Virus record (IMG/VR): IMGVR_UViG_3300021559_000019
Span: 1-40,041 of that record
Source of the DNA: a virus
Length of the DNA: 40,041 nucleotides
Strand: one strand, 5' to 3'
The stretch's first letter is position 1, and each line of letters begins with the position of its first letter. The position numbers and the translations under genes are program-made. Below the pieces are notes generated by a model. That model ran no database searches, was not told the DNA's origin, and saw only the letters and a list, made by a program, of their open reading frames with translations. Positions 16,752-24,699 of this stretch are shown in pieces.

Positions 16752-17272
16752 TTAGTCCTCCAAGATCGTATCAACTTTCCTATTTGCATCCATTCCTCGT
16801 AGGTAAAATGGTCGTTCTTTGAGTAATTGCACCGTCTACAAGCAATTACTATATTTTCCAATTCGTAGGGCTTGCTGTTATCTTTTCTGTCCAAATTTGT
16901 TGCGGTTCCACCTTGCCCTTTTATTCTGTATTCAGGCCAGAAAATATCCTCGCCGCAATAATGGCATTCTTTTGTCTTGGTGAATTCGACAAACTGTTCG
17001 TAGGTGATAAGAACAGGGTAACGAGCCCGTTGAACCAGAGAATTATAATTAGATTCAAAAGGTCTTTTGCGGCGGTAGGGACGCGGGCCTTTGTGTCCAC
17101 ACATCCTACAACGCTTGCTTCTATGATACAGGGCTTGGGATAAACATTTGAACTTGCGCCCACAATTGCACCGAACATTCCAATACAACCGACCTCTTTC
17201 ATACCCCGCACGGCTCAACACCAATCTAGCACCGAACCTCTGCCCAGATAAATCAGGAGTTCTTCTTGGCAT
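16748..17272 (-). CDS. HNH endonuclease with N-terminal zinc module
   Basis: 174 aa. The N-terminal DLSGQRFGARLVL...RCNCGRKF...CRMCG (7-58) is the same DNA-binding module as in the late-region homing endonucleases. The HNH core follows: C103/C106, NLDRKD (126-131), ELENIVIACRRCNYSK with C145/C148 and N149, then H155. All zinc and catalytic positions are present. It overlaps the upstream gene by 20 nt and the downstream gene by 4 nt, so it is embedded in the operon without its own promoter, unlike the late-region cassettes. Confidence 0.85.
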   Translation of the reverse strand: MPRRTPDLSGQRFGARLVLSRAGYERGRLYWNVRCNCGRKFKCLSQALYHRSKRCRMCGHKGPRPYRRKRPFESNYNSLVQRARYPVLITYEQFVEFTKTKECHYCGEDIFWPEYRIKGQGGTATNLDRKDNSKPYELENIVIACRRCNYSKNDHFTYEEWMQIGKLIRSWRTK

Positions 17273-17741
17273 CCTCTTCTATTTCTTTCTGAAGGAGAGC
17301 AAGACTTCGCCACACAGCCTTCGCCATGTGACGAAGCCCGTCTTTATCCCGAGTCCCTCGGGCCATGAAGTGCCTCATCATGGTATCTGCTTCGTCTTTT
17401 GACTTATCCCGATCCCAATGTACGGGCTGGCCGGGATTGTGCTGTTCGTTTCCCGTATAGGATACGAGCGAAACTTCGGCTACGGCGTCCGGGAAGTAGT
17501 CAAGGAAGCCCGTGGCAATTGGATACTTCTTTCTTTCCTTTGGATCATCGGGCAAGATTGATACCCGGCTAGGTGCTCCCCCAATTCCCACCATCTGATG
17601 CCCACGCATTCCCCGCCTTACTTCCTGCGAGTTAACTTCCCTAACTTCTAGAGCCTTCTTTGCATCTTCTGCGGTTTCAAAACCGTTCCCACCCGACGTA
17701 GCGGCAAACTCAACAATCTTGTCTTCGATCACGTAAAACAT
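17253..17741 (-). CDS. dATP/dGTP diphosphohydrolase-like protein (DUF5664 type)
   Basis: 162 aa. The central and C-terminal part (KYPIATGFLDYFPDAVAEVS..S..GNEQHNPGQPVHWDRDKSKDEADTMMRHF then DGLRHMAKAVWRSLALLQKEIE; quoted in pieces) matches the phage family annotated DUF5664 / dATP-dGTP diphosphohydrolase N-terminal domain. Expected to bind metal through His/Asp/Glu and act on purine dNTPs, although enzymatic activity is only inferred. With the next two genes upstream it forms a nucleotide-pool cluster. Ends inside the start of the HNH gene (20-nt overlap). Confidence 0.7.
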   Translation of the reverse strand: MFYVIEDKIVEFAATSGGNGFETAEDAKKALEVREVNSQEVRRGMRGHQMVGIGGAPSRVSILPDDPKERKKYPIATGFLDYFPDAVAEVSLVSYTGNEQHNPGQPVHWDRDKSKDEADTMMRHFMARGTRDKDGLRHMAKAVWRSLALLQKEIEEDAKKNS

Positions 17742-17747
17742 TTATCC

Positions 17748-18152
17748 TCACACTAGAACTGCTTTAGTTAAGGTTGACTTGAGGTCTTCCCACGTAGAGA
17801 AGACATTGACTTCGGGCAAGTAATGGAAGATGTTCTCCTTTGGGCCGCATACGATCAGAGTCTTTCCGAGGCCCATAGCGAATCCAGACTCGTGCATACG
17901 CCCGCCCCGACAGAACGGGATTAGAGGGTCTTGGGTGAAGAGAATCACTGCATCTGCCGCTATGATCTCGTTTAGGTCTTTCCGGGCGTGAGTCCTAAGA
18001 TAATCGTCCGTTACATCGTGCAGTTTAGCGTTGCCCGCCATTTCCTCGTACGGCCAAGTAGATGTGACCTTGATTCCAAGGTTCTCTAGCTCCTGAGACT
18101 TCTCCGCTATTTCTCCCTTCCTTGAAAACCCCGCTGCTAAGTAAACCTTCAA
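17748..18152 (-). CDS. Nucleoside 2-deoxyribosyltransferase-like protein
   Basis: 134 aa. Begins MKVYLAAGFSRKGEIAEKSQELENLG, the Rossmann-type start of the nucleoside 2-deoxyribosyltransferase-like/DUF4406 group. D59 (RKDLNEIIAADAVILFT) and the nucleophile region GGRMHESGFAMGLGKTLI with E88 are in place. Members transfer or hydrolyse the deoxyribose-base bond of nucleosides or nucleotides. TTG start at 18152, one base after the upstream stop (TAATTTG). Lies between two purine-dNTP hydrolase-like genes, which supports a role in nucleotide metabolism. Confidence 0.75.
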   Translation of the reverse strand: MKVYLAAGFSRKGEIAEKSQELENLGIKVTSTWPYEEMAGNAKLHDVTDDYLRTHARKDLNEIIAADAVILFTQDPLIPFCRGGRMHESGFAMGLGKTLIVCGPKENIFHYLPEVNVFSTWEDLKSTLTKAVLV

Positions 18153-18153
18153 A

Positions 18154-18459
18154 TTAGTCCCTCACATGTTCTACAGGCTCGTCGGACGTGGGCTTATTCC
18201 ACTTTCGGGCCTTGTTTATTGCTAGCTTTTCCTCGCACACTTTCATAAGCACATCCAAACTCATTCCGGCTCGGCGGGCAGCGTCGAACACCAAGAACTG
18301 ACAGTCCGCGATCTCAACCCAATCGCAACTGTCTTGAGCCTCTCTAGCTTCCTTCTCCAAATGCTTTAGTGCCCCTAGTGGACCTCGTTCGGAATCCGTA
18401 CCGAAAGTCGCCTGCGACCACTCAGATTGACCGTTCCAAAACTTCTGCACTACGCTCAT
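18154..18459 (-). CDS. dATP/dGTP pyrophosphohydrolase-like (MazG-like, DUF550 family)
   Basis: 101 aa. The sequence fits the family formerly called DUF550: QSEWSQATFGTDSERGPLG, LEKEAREA, WVEIADCQFLVFDAARRAG and CEEKLAINKARKW. In MazG-like enzymes Glu residues of EKEAxE and ExxD of the following helix bind magnesium; here EKEAREA (35-41) and EIADCQ (48-53) provide them. Likely hydrolyses a dNTP to dNMP and PPi. Coupled to the upstream gene through an ATGA overlap. Confidence 0.75.
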   Translation of the reverse strand: MSVVQKFWNGQSEWSQATFGTDSERGPLGALKHLEKEAREAQDSCDWVEIADCQFLVFDAARRAGMSLDVLMKVCEEKLAINKARKWNKPTSDEPVEHVRD

Positions 18460-18620
18460 TCCGCTCCTTTCGGCACTGCCGGAAGCCCGTACTGATGTTC
18501 CTTCTCTCGGGCAATCATCAAATCTCGAAACTTCTCTGCTCGCCCGTCTCCCGAGCGATCTCCTGTACCGACATTTCGTGCCTCGTTACCCACACTTACA
18601 ACCTCCGGATAATTGGTCAT
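18456..18620 (-). CDS. Small protein of unknown function
   Basis: 54 aa from ATG 18620, which overlaps the upstream stop as ATGA; longer in-frame extensions lie across the upstream gene and are rejected. Sequence [20 protein letters not shown] then a charged helix AEKFRDLMIAREKEHQYG. Hydrophilic, no Cys pairs or membrane segment. Sits between a conserved phage protein and the MazG-like gene; function not recognised. Confidence 0.6.
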   Translation of the reverse strand: MTNYPEVVSVGNEARNVGTGDRSGDGRAEKFRDLMIAREKEHQYGLPAVPKGAE

Positions 18621-18952
18621 AGGGTTTCTGTTTCGGGCGTTCGGACTTCGTAGATATAGTGCCCGCCTCTTCTTGATTGAACCCAACAGAACATTTGAAA
18701 CATCCTGTTGCCTTCCATCGCCGATATAAGCGATTCGTTCCCGCTCCACCCACCCGTAGATATTTCGTACCGTCTTACGGGCAAGCCTAAATCGTTTAGA
18801 GTGTCCGATTGTGTCCAGCCCCAATCTGGCATCCACCACGCCGCCCGAACGTAATCCATTAGCCCGAGCCAATCGTTACCCCACTCCCGAATAACTTTCT
18901 CCGTCTCTTCGGCGGGATACCCATAACAATCCATTAGCGGGCTTGGATTCAC
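18617..18952 (-). CDS. Conserved phage protein, Trp-rich
   Basis: 111 aa. Shows [13 protein letters not shown], then [17 protein letters not shown] and FWxx-like [17 protein letters not shown]. This 'STGGWSGNE...SRRGGHY' pattern is widespread in small phage proteins encoded near replication or nucleotide genes; biochemical role unknown to me. Coupled to recA upstream by ATGA. Confidence 0.65.
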   Translation of the reverse strand: MNPSPLMDCYGYPAEETEKVIREWGNDWLGLMDYVRAAWWMPDWGWTQSDTLNDLGLPVRRYEISTGGWSGNESLISAMEGNRMFQMFCWVQSRRGGHYIYEVRTPETETL

Positions 18953-19911
18953 TTCAACTTCTCCTGAATCTCTTTGGCGATAGCCGGGTTATCTTTCAGG
19001 TAGGCGATAGCGTTATCCCTACCTTGCCCGATACGATCTCCGCTCGCGAGCGAGTACCAGCTACCGCTCTTGACGATAAAACCAGCCGCTTCTCCGAGAT
19101 CAATCAAGTCCGCTTCCCGTACAATTCCCTGCCCGTACATCAGGTCTACTTCCGCCTCACGGAAGGGGGGCCCCACCTTGTTTTTTACGCATTTGATTCG
19201 TGTACGAGCGCCTGTAACTGTTTCACCATCTTTGATCGCGGAGATACGTCTGATGTCTAGCCTCACGCTCGCAGAGAACTTCAGAGCCTTCCCTCCGGGC
19301 GTAGTCTCCGGGTTTCCGAACATTACTCCGAGCTTCTGACGAATCTGGTTGATGAATATCAGGCAAGTATTAGACTTATGGACAATGCCCGTTAACTTCC
19401 TGAGAGCCTGCCCCATCATCCTTGGCTGGAGACCCATGAACTGGTCCCCCATTTCTCCGTCGAGTTCCGCCTTGGGGACGAGGGCCGCTACTGAATCCAC
19501 GACTACAACATCAACAGCGTTCGAGCGAACTAAAGCATCCGTGATCTCTAGAGCCTGCTCTCCGTAGTCAGGCTGACTGACGAGCAAGTTATCAACATCG
19601 ACTCCGAGCTTCTTTGCGTAGGCCGTATCGAGCGCGTGCTCGGCATCGACAAACGCCGCCATCCCTCCGGCCTTCTGAGCCTCTGCGATTACTTGCAGAG
19701 AGAGGGTGGTCTTTCCTCCGCTTTCCGGACCATAGATTTCTACAACTCGCCCGCGAGGAAGCCCGCCAACTCCGAGCGCCAGATCGAGCTTCGGGCTGCC
19801 CGTACTGATTACCTTGACGGGCACGATTTCATTACCGCCTAAACGGGTGATCGAGCCCTTGCCAAACTGCTTCTCGATTTTGGCTACGGCAGTGTCTAGC
19901 TCTTTGCTCAT
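18949..19911 (-). CDS. recA: RecA recombinase
   Basis: 320 aa. Full RecA ATPase core: Walker A GPESGGKT (61-68; bacterial RecA usually GPESSGKT), [29 protein letters not shown] (Walker B), [29 protein letters not shown] (loops) and [14 protein letters not shown]. Compared with the 350-residue bacterial enzyme it lacks the acidic C-terminal tail, ending [12 protein letters not shown] 19911 overlaps the upstream stop as ATGA; a GTG three codons earlier (19920) is possible. A phage copy would promote strand exchange during phage recombination or repair. The close match to bacterial RecA suggests acquisition from bacteria. Confidence 0.95.
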   Translation of the reverse strand: MSKELDTAVAKIEKQFGKGSITRLGGNEIVPVKVISTGSPKLDLALGVGGLPRGRVVEIYGPESGGKTTLSLQVIAEAQKAGGMAAFVDAEHALDTAYAKKLGVDVDNLLVSQPDYGEQALEITDALVRSNAVDVVVVDSVAALVPKAELDGEMGDQFMGLQPRMMGQALRKLTGIVHKSNTCLIFINQIRQKLGVMFGNPETTPGGKALKFSASVRLDIRRISAIKDGETVTGARTRIKCVKNKVGPPFREAEVDLMYGQGIVREADLIDLGEAAGFIVKSGSWYSLASGDRIGQGRDNAIAYLKDNPAIAKEIQEKLK

Positions 19912-21581
19912 GCCCGCCACTTTCCATTCTTAACCGTTACAATCGACCGCTGGCCGTTGGGGTATTGAACTACGTGGCTATGGCTCCAAGAACTCGGACC
20001 TTGGGTGTACGTCCAGTCAGGAGTCAACTTCGTGGAGGTTCCTGCAACATACAACCCGTGATAGATTCCGCAAGAGTGAGTATGAGCAGTAGTTGCTTTC
20101 ACACCCATCTTACTGAGGTTATCGGGCGATCCGAAACGACCGTTGGGCCCGAGATTGCCGTGCATTCCGCACTCGACTTCTCCTACCATGTAGGATTCGT
20201 CGGGCAACAAGAACTTGATAGCTCCGGAAGCCAGTCCGGTTTCCGTAACTAACGCCCGGTCCATCAGGTTTACATTCTTAGGAAGCTTCCCCGCCCGAAG
20301 CTCGGCGTACATGAATTTCTGCAAGCTAAGGAACAACTCAGCATTGGCCGGGTCAAAGCGGTAGTCATAGTTCAACAGCCAAGATTCGATCCACGCCCCG
20401 TCGTGATTGGAATCGGGAACAACTGTCTTGCACCACGGGCGAAGGTACTTCTCCAGCATTGCCCGCGTCTGCCGAAGCTCCTCATCGACCCGATGCAGCC
20501 CACGCAGCCAAGTATGAAACCGCTTGTGCGGTTCCGTCTTGCCTTGCAGGTGACGGTTGGTAGAAGCACCTTCCATAACATCGTGTATAAACTGATGCTT
20601 GGGCTTCAAGGTATCCAGCATGTTAAGGGAGGCTTCAACGACCGTCGTCTCCGCCATTGTTGCGTGCAAGTCTCCCCAAGTGATTGCCTGAACCGACTCG
20701 CCAGTCCTAACCTTCCCATCTTCCGCTACAACATCCAAATCCTGAATAATCCGGCCATTCTTACGGGCAGCAACTTGTCTGACCCACCAGTTGCCTTCAC
20801 TATCAACTTCGACCAAGAGGAAGGAATAGCGGTGATGATGCTCTGCTTTCTGACCCGCCTTCTTCTGGATGTAGTTCAACTGCGTAGCCGCACCCGTCGT
20901 ATACAGCATTTTGGCGGGCTTGTTCGAAGGCATAGCGACAGAACGCATTTCAACTTTTGTGTGGGGGAAGATAACGCTTGAACTGCCTTTGTGTGATTCC
21001 AGTCCGGATAACGGATTCTGCTCGGTAGGCAGAATGTTCATTTCTCCGCACCACGTAAGGTTCGGAGCTAGCAGGACAGTGCTGTCCTTGATGTAGGGCT
21101 GGATTCGTTCGTCAAACCACAACTCGAACTCGTACGGCTTCTTCGTGCCCCGCTTTACCGCGAGCTTCCCGAAGCGATTCTGATTGTAGGAGAAGGTTCC
21201 AACAAATATTTCTGCATCGTAATGCTCGGCCACCGCCTTGAGATTCTCCCAGAAGGCGTCATGTGCGTACGTATTGTTCTGCGCCGACGTTAGAACGTAT
21301 CGCTTAATCTTGCCCGGAGCCGGAAGGGGTAGCTTCTCTTCCTTGGACCTAAGTTGCCCGCCAGCCAACGGCTTACCAACTCCAGCTTTGCGCTGAGTTG
21401 GGGTCAGTTTATCCGTAATGACTTCGAGCAGAGCATCGTGGGTAGGAAAGAACTTAGCCCGCTGCTTGTCTGTATACTGAGATTTCGACCGTAGATAATC
21501 GCGAGTAAGAGGCCCTTGCAACGACAGAGCAACTTCTAGAGCATCAGAAACAATATCGTTTTTGGTCACTGAGTTGGACAT
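19908..21581 (-). CDS. A1-like calcineurin-type metallophosphoesterase
   Basis: 557 aa. Residues 1-300 are an uncharacterised domain with an HTH-like N terminus ([19 protein letters not shown]). The C-terminal part shows the metallophosphoesterase signature in order: GDLH (D304, H306), HD (D334), SNHD (N392-H393-D394, replacing GNHD), GMHG (H474) and AHTH (H500, H502). The length and layout match the T5 A1 DNA-transfer/host-DNA-degradation protein family; homology to A1 is from memory. First gene after the promoter at 21597-21633, directly upstream of recA, so probably an early DNA-processing enzyme. Start ATG 21581 has GAAAGGGA just upstream. Confidence 0.72.
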   Translation of the reverse strand: MSNSVTKNDIVSDALEVALSLQGPLTRDYLRSKSQYTDKQRAKFFPTHDALLEVITDKLTPTQRKAGVGKPLAGGQLRSKEEKLPLPAPGKIKRYVLTSAQNNTYAHDAFWENLKAVAEHYDAEIFVGTFSYNQNRFGKLAVKRGTKKPYEFELWFDERIQPYIKDSTVLLAPNLTWCGEMNILPTEQNPLSGLESHKGSSSVIFPHTKVEMRSVAMPSNKPAKMLYTTGAATQLNYIQKKAGQKAEHHHRYSFLLVEVDSEGNWWVRQVAARKNGRIIQDLDVVAEDGKVRTGESVQAITWGDLHATMAETTVVEASLNMLDTLKPKHQFIHDVMEGASTNRHLQGKTEPHKRFHTWLRGLHRVDEELRQTRAMLEKYLRPWCKTVVPDSNHDGAWIESWLLNYDYRFDPANAELFLSLQKFMYAELRAGKLPKNVNLMDRALVTETGLASGAIKFLLPDESYMVGEVECGMHGNLGPNGRFGSPDNLSKMGVKATTAHTHSCGIYHGLYVAGTSTKLTPDWTYTQGPSSWSHSHVVQYPNGQRSIVTVKNGKWRA

Positions 21582-21596
21582 GATTTCCCTTTCAAA

Positions 21597-21633
21597 ATAC
21601 TAGCAATAATGGGAGAGTTTGTCAACTTGACAA
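21597..21633 (-). promoter_or_regulatory. Early promoter with perfect palindromic operator
   Basis: -35 TTGACA (complement of 21620-21625), 17 bp, -10 TAGTAT (complement of 21597-21602); palindrome TTGTCAACTTGACAA (21619-21633). The predicted leader to ATG 21581 is short, about 9 nt, and contains GGGA. It drives the A1-like, recA and nucleotide-pool genes. Confidence 0.75.
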
Positions 21634-22344
21634 CTAGACATGCAGTACCAGATATGCGCCGAGCGCAATTCCCGCCCCTACGCCCGTAAAGAAAGTCTTG
21701 ATCTTGCTCTTGCGGGCTTTGGCTTTGATCTCGTTAACTTGCGCCACACAAGCTTTCTGGCCGTCTGTGATCTCGACTTTCAGCCCTGATACTTGCCCGT
21801 TCAATCCTGACACAACTCCGTTCAACCCCGTGATCTGAGAATCCTTGTTAGAGATAACTGTCTGCTGATCTTTGACGTTCTGTTCGAGTGCGGGCAAGGA
21901 TTCGAGCTTCTGAACCGTCTGTAACTCTACGGGCGGGCTAACTACGAATCCGTTTACCGTACTATCGACACCCGCAGATACACCCAATAACACCTGATGG
22001 CGTAACGCCAATTCAGGTAGTGCCAATCCTGCATCTGTCTTCTGCTGAGTCTGGACGGCTTGATTACGGGCGGCGATGCCCGAGACTAACGTCTGATTCT
22101 GCCGGGTCAAGGTATCGAGCATTGCCTGATACTGTTGCTCGCGGGCGTCCTGCTGCTTCTGGAGTTCAGAATTCTTAGCAACCTGATCTTCGAGCACCTT
22201 CTGAGCTACCGCGTTCTTTGCGAGCGCCGTATCGTATGAGCGGTTGATCCACAGGCGGGCTGTATATCCAATCACGGCCAAGACAAAAATCACGGCCAAG
22301 ATTCTTTCGTGCTCGCGAAACCATTTCAAATAAGTATCTAGCAT
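21634..22344 (-). CDS. Membrane-anchored coiled-coil protein with second C-terminal hydrophobic segment
   Basis: 236 aa. Residues about 15-32 (ILAVIFVLAVIGYTARLW) are a transmembrane segment, followed by a long Gln/Lys/Ala coiled coil (about 38-100) and another heptad-like region (about 140-195, NSKDSQITGLNGVVSGLNGQ style). A second hydrophobic segment lies at 219-235 (FFTGVGAGIALGAYLVLHV). This resembles an inner-membrane spanin or a membrane-spanning structural scaffold, but it is encoded in the early block. Coupled to the endonuclease-VII gene by TAATG. Its stop sits immediately next to the operator at 21619-21633. Confidence 0.65.
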   Translation of the reverse strand: MLDTYLKWFREHERILAVIFVLAVIGYTARLWINRSYDTALAKNAVAQKVLEDQVAKNSELQKQQDAREQQYQAMLDTLTRQNQTLVSGIAARNQAVQTQQKTDAGLALPELALRHQVLLGVSAGVDSTVNGFVVSPPVELQTVQKLESLPALEQNVKDQQTVISNKDSQITGLNGVVSGLNGQVSGLKVEITDGQKACVAQVNEIKAKARKSKIKTFFTGVGAGIALGAYLVLHV

Positions 22345-22721
22345 TATTTCTCCTTCGGGGGCCCGTAAACCATGCGCTTCTTGTACTGAGCCTTACCGAT
22401 CAATCCGAACCGTTCTTCTCCGAGCGCCTGAGTTGCCGGGGGATTATCGTGGTAGTCCGCGAGAGCCCGTAAGACTTCAGATACGTTATCCGGATAGACA
22501 CTTTCGATCAGACCGTAAGCCCGGTTCAGACGCCACTCTAAAATTCCGCGAATCTTGCCTGAAGCGTGGTGGTGGTCTGTTCCTTCGCGCTTGCCGAGCA
22601 ATACCTGATAGACCTTGTGATTCTTCTGGAACTCTCGGATACTGGAGTGCTCCTCGGGCGTCAGACGGAACAGAACTTTTAACCGTCTTGCCCGAGCCTT
22701 GGCGTTATAAACTACTGTCAT
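22344..22721 (-). CDS. Endonuclease VII-like protein lacking the zinc cysteines
   Basis: 125 aa. Follows the recombination endonuclease VII layout: LTPEEHSSIREFQ, GTDHHHASGKIRGILEWRLNRAYGLIE and LRALADYHDNPPATQALGEERFGL. D49-H50 and N66 match the catalytic DH and N of the beta-beta-alpha-metal motif. The four zinc Cys of T4 endonuclease VII are missing (KVYQVLLGK and LEWRLNR where CxxC usually occurs), a subgroup feature I recall from other phages. Expected to cleave branched DNA. ATG 22721 chosen over TTG 22733; both are within the end of the miniprotein gene upstream. Confidence 0.7.
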   Translation of the reverse strand: MTVVYNAKARARRLKVLFRLTPEEHSSIREFQKNHKVYQVLLGKREGTDHHHASGKIRGILEWRLNRAYGLIESVYPDNVSEVLRALADYHDNPPATQALGEERFGLIGKAQYKKRMVYGPPKEK

Positions 22722-22857
22722 ACCAAGCCCCAAGTATTGCCCACGCGCAGCCCGTTAAGAATCCGTATAGAAGACACTGCGGGAACGGGGTGAACAACCC
22801 GAAAACAGTTCCGAACACAAGCGATCCGGCTAAACTCACGATCTTCCCGGTCTTCAC
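22705..22857 (-). CDS. Two-segment membrane miniprotein (holin-like size)
   Basis: 50 aa from GTG 22857, which overlaps the upstream stop as GTGA; stop TAA 22705-22707. Two hydrophobic segments: IVSLAGSLVFGTVFGLFTPF and CLLYGFLTGCAWAILGAWY, separated by a Pro-containing turn. It explains an otherwise empty 120-nt gap between genes. Small two-helix proteins like this are often holins, but it is placed among early genes with other small membrane proteins, so another membrane role (for example superinfection exclusion) is equally possible. Confidence 0.62.
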   Translation of the reverse strand: MKTGKIVSLAGSLVFGTVFGLFTPFPQCLLYGFLTGCAWAILGAWYDSSL

Positions 22858-23051
22858 TGCTTCCTCGCGGGCAACTTGATAGGGATCTGTAGCTGTGCGA
22901 GCACCGCCTTATACAACTCCAACTGCCGGACTAGATCACGGTTTTCGTCCGCCAAGGCTTGGCCGATAGCCTTCAACTGCTCGTTGTGAGTCCGGGCGGC
23001 GTGGTAGTTAACATTCAAGCGATCAAATTCTTTCTTGCTTGCCCAGAACAT
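22854..23051 (-). CDS. Small coiled-coil protein
   Basis: 65 aa, helical throughout with heptad-like spacing (EFDRLNVNYHAARTHNEQLK, ALADENRDLVRQLELYKAVL). No membrane segment. TGATG overlap with the upstream gene and GTGA overlap with the downstream membrane miniprotein imply coordinated translation of a small membrane/coiled-coil set. Function not recognised. Confidence 0.6.
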   Translation of the reverse strand: MFWASKKEFDRLNVNYHAARTHNEQLKAIGQALADENRDLVRQLELYKAVLAQLQIPIKLPARKQ

Positions 23052-23338
23052 CAGTTCATCCTTTCGGGCTTCAAGATAGACTCGATCAAGCCCGCTAATT
23101 GGTGCATGTGCTCCTCGTTCAACACGGCGTTTACGGGCCTCTGAAGCACGTTATTGAGAGTGAGTTTCATGTACGTCAGTTCGGTTTCCGCACGGGCGAC
23201 CTCACGCTGAGAGTCAATCGCCCGTTGAGTTAATTCGAGGTTATTATCCCCGAGAATCTTGAAAGCCTTACGAAGCCCGTAGATATAGACAACGGACACA
23301 GTTAATAGAACGGCCAAGATTACAAGCAGGATAGGCAT
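23051..23338 (-). CDS. Small protein with N-terminal transmembrane helix and coiled coil
   Basis: 95 aa. Residues 1-21 (MPILLVILAVLLTVSVVYIYG) form a membrane anchor, followed by a charged helix (NLELTQRAIDSQREVARAETELTYMKLTL). The layout matches an inner-membrane spanin-like subunit or a membrane-tethered scaffold. TGATG couplings at both ends. No lipoprotein partner (outer spanin) is obvious nearby, which weakens a lysis role. Confidence 0.62.
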   Translation of the reverse strand: MPILLVILAVLLTVSVVYIYGLRKAFKILGDNNLELTQRAIDSQREVARAETELTYMKLTLNNVLQRPVNAVLNEEHMHQLAGLIESILKPERMN

Positions 23339-23775
23339 CAGAAGTTTCCCGGAGCAACTTGGAATACCCGCAGTCCACGGGATCGGTACATATCAACTAC
23401 CTGCTGCCGATCTTCGAACACGCCCGCGATATCCTTGCCGAAGATACTAATGATGCTGTCTAGAAGTTCGGACTTAACAACATTGTCTTCCCGGTGATCC
23501 CCGGCTTTCCGCATGAACATCTCCCCCACGGGGATATGGTATTTATCCATCCACTCGTCTGTTAGTCTGCGGATATCTTCTGAGCGCCCGGTAGAATAGA
23601 CTATTTCGTGGCCTTCTGCGCTCAAAGATTGGGCAACCTTAACGACCTCTGGAATGGGGGAATCGTCCGCGCAATCAGAAAAGAAGCCCGTCCAATCTTT
23701 AGGCGTCTTCTGAATGTGGTGCAGACGGTGGGTCAGGTCTGCGAGAGTCCCGTCAATATCGAAGATATAAATCAT
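23338..23775 (-). CDS. HAD-family phosphatase, PNK-phosphatase-like
   Basis: 145 aa from ATG 23775 with AAAGGA upstream; ten codons of in-frame extension into the FmdB-like gene are rejected. Motif I DIDGTLAD has the nucleophile pair D6/D8; motif II is YSTGR (around residue 64); the C-terminal motif includes GVFEDRQQVVDMYR, where acidic residues bind magnesium. The short cap and 'W....D....PIPEVV' segment resemble the phosphatase half of phage polynucleotide kinases and 5'-nucleotidase-like HADs. Likely removes a phosphate from a nucleotide or a DNA/RNA end; substrate not visible. Confidence 0.8.
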   Translation of the reverse strand: MIYIFDIDGTLADLTHRLHHIQKTPKDWTGFFSDCADDSPIPEVVKVAQSLSAEGHEIVYSTGRSEDIRRLTDEWMDKYHIPVGEMFMRKAGDHREDNVVKSELLDSIISIFGKDIAGVFEDRQQVVDMYRSRGLRVFQVAPGNF

Positions 23776-23777
23776 AC

Positions 23778-23969
23778 CTATCCTTTCGGTGCAGGCGACG
23801 ACCAACCGCCTTGCCCGCGAACCATACGGGCTGGAGTTGCAATAATGTTTTCCGTATCAGACCCGCACTTCTCACACGACAAACGGTTATACACTTTCGA
23901 GATCGGGCGAATGGCTTCCTGCTCGTGCTTGCACTTCTTGTTGCGACAGCGGTAGAGGTAAAGTGGCAC
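23778..23969 (-). CDS. FmdB-like zinc ribbon protein
   Basis: 63 aa starting with GTG 23969 after AGGAG at 8 nt. The sequence MPLYLYRCRNKKCKHEQEAI, then CEKCG, is the FmdB-type ribbon with two Cys pairs (C8/C13 and C32/C35). FmdB-like proteins are small zinc-binding regulators of unknown target. Followed after two bases by the HAD gene. Confidence 0.8.
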   Translation of the reverse strand: MPLYLYRCRNKKCKHEQEAIRPISKVYNRLSCEKCGSDTENIIATPARMVRGQGGWSSPAPKG

Positions 23970-23980
23970 CGGGCAATCTC

Positions 23981-24277
23981 CTAGAACAAGAAATCAAACG
24001 GGGTGTTAGGAATCTTCTTAAAGAACACAACTTGCAATCGCCCGTTATCGTCCGCTTGAAGCCCTGTTTCGTACCCGAGTTTGGCTGCTGTTTGGACGTG
24101 AGCGTAAAGTTCGGAAACTTTGGCTACAGGTGTTTGTCCGGCTGTTGCATCGACGGGGTTGATTTCGTAGTGATACGGGCGAGCGACCACGCGGTTTGTA
24201 ACCTCATCCGCGTAGGCTTTGCCTATCTTCTTCAGCTTGGCTACTTCCTCTTGCAGTGACTTCAGTGTTTTCTTCAT
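23981..24277 (-). CDS. Unknown small phage protein
   Basis: 98 aa beginning with a Lys/Leu helix (MKKTLKSLQEEVAKLKKIGKAYADEV) and ending with a strand-rich part (LGYETGLQADDNGRLQVVFFKKIP). AAGGAG precedes ATG 24277 at about 4-5 nt. The 'V.A.T...L.V..DGRLQVVFFKK' pattern is common in small phage proteins but is not diagnostic. Independent of neighbours by short gaps on both sides. Confidence 0.6.
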   Translation of the reverse strand: MKKTLKSLQEEVAKLKKIGKAYADEVTNRVVARPYHYEINPVDATAGQTPVAKVSELYAHVQTAAKLGYETGLQADDNGRLQVVFFKKIPNTPFDFLF

Positions 24278-24285
24278 AATTCTCC

Positions 24286-24699
24286 TTATGCTCCATGTAC
24301 ATCATCAGGATCAGCACAACCGTCTGCTTGAGATTCTGCAATCTGAGTAGCAGCTTCTACAGTTACGGGCGGCTGTACGGTTTCCGGATTACGGGGACTA
24401 GGCGCGAGATAGGCATACATCAGATAATCTCGCAGACAAGTAGGTGAGCAGAACGGTCTCGGATACTGCGCGTTGGACGGGCTTCTTTCTGGCAGTATCA
24501 GGGACATAAAATTATCCCCGGCTTCTGGGAACGGGTCTTGATCGTTGAACGTAAATGACACGGGTTTATCTTGCCTGTGACGACTAGCGCAACGCGGAGA
24601 CTCGCAACTGATAGTTACTTCTTTGACGATCCGGTCGTTCTCAGACAATACGAGCGACTGGCCGTTGGCTTGACGAACTATGACTTGAGCAGTAGGCAT
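24286..24699 (-). CDS. Putative zinc-binding phage protein
   Basis: 137 aa. Contains CESPRC (about 32-37) and, 50 residues later, FCSPTCLRDYL (about 83-93), spaced as two Cys pairs of a treble-clef or MYM-type finger (FCSxxC). The rest is Pro/Glu/Ala rich. It shares one base with the upstream gene. Probably a structural zinc protein; role unknown. Confidence 0.6.
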   Translation of the reverse strand: MPTAQVIVRQANGQSLVLSENDRIVKEVTISCESPRCASRHRQDKPVSFTFNDQDPFPEAGDNFMSLILPERSPSNAQYPRPFCSPTCLRDYLMYAYLAPSPRNPETVQPPVTVEAATQIAESQADGCADPDDVHGA

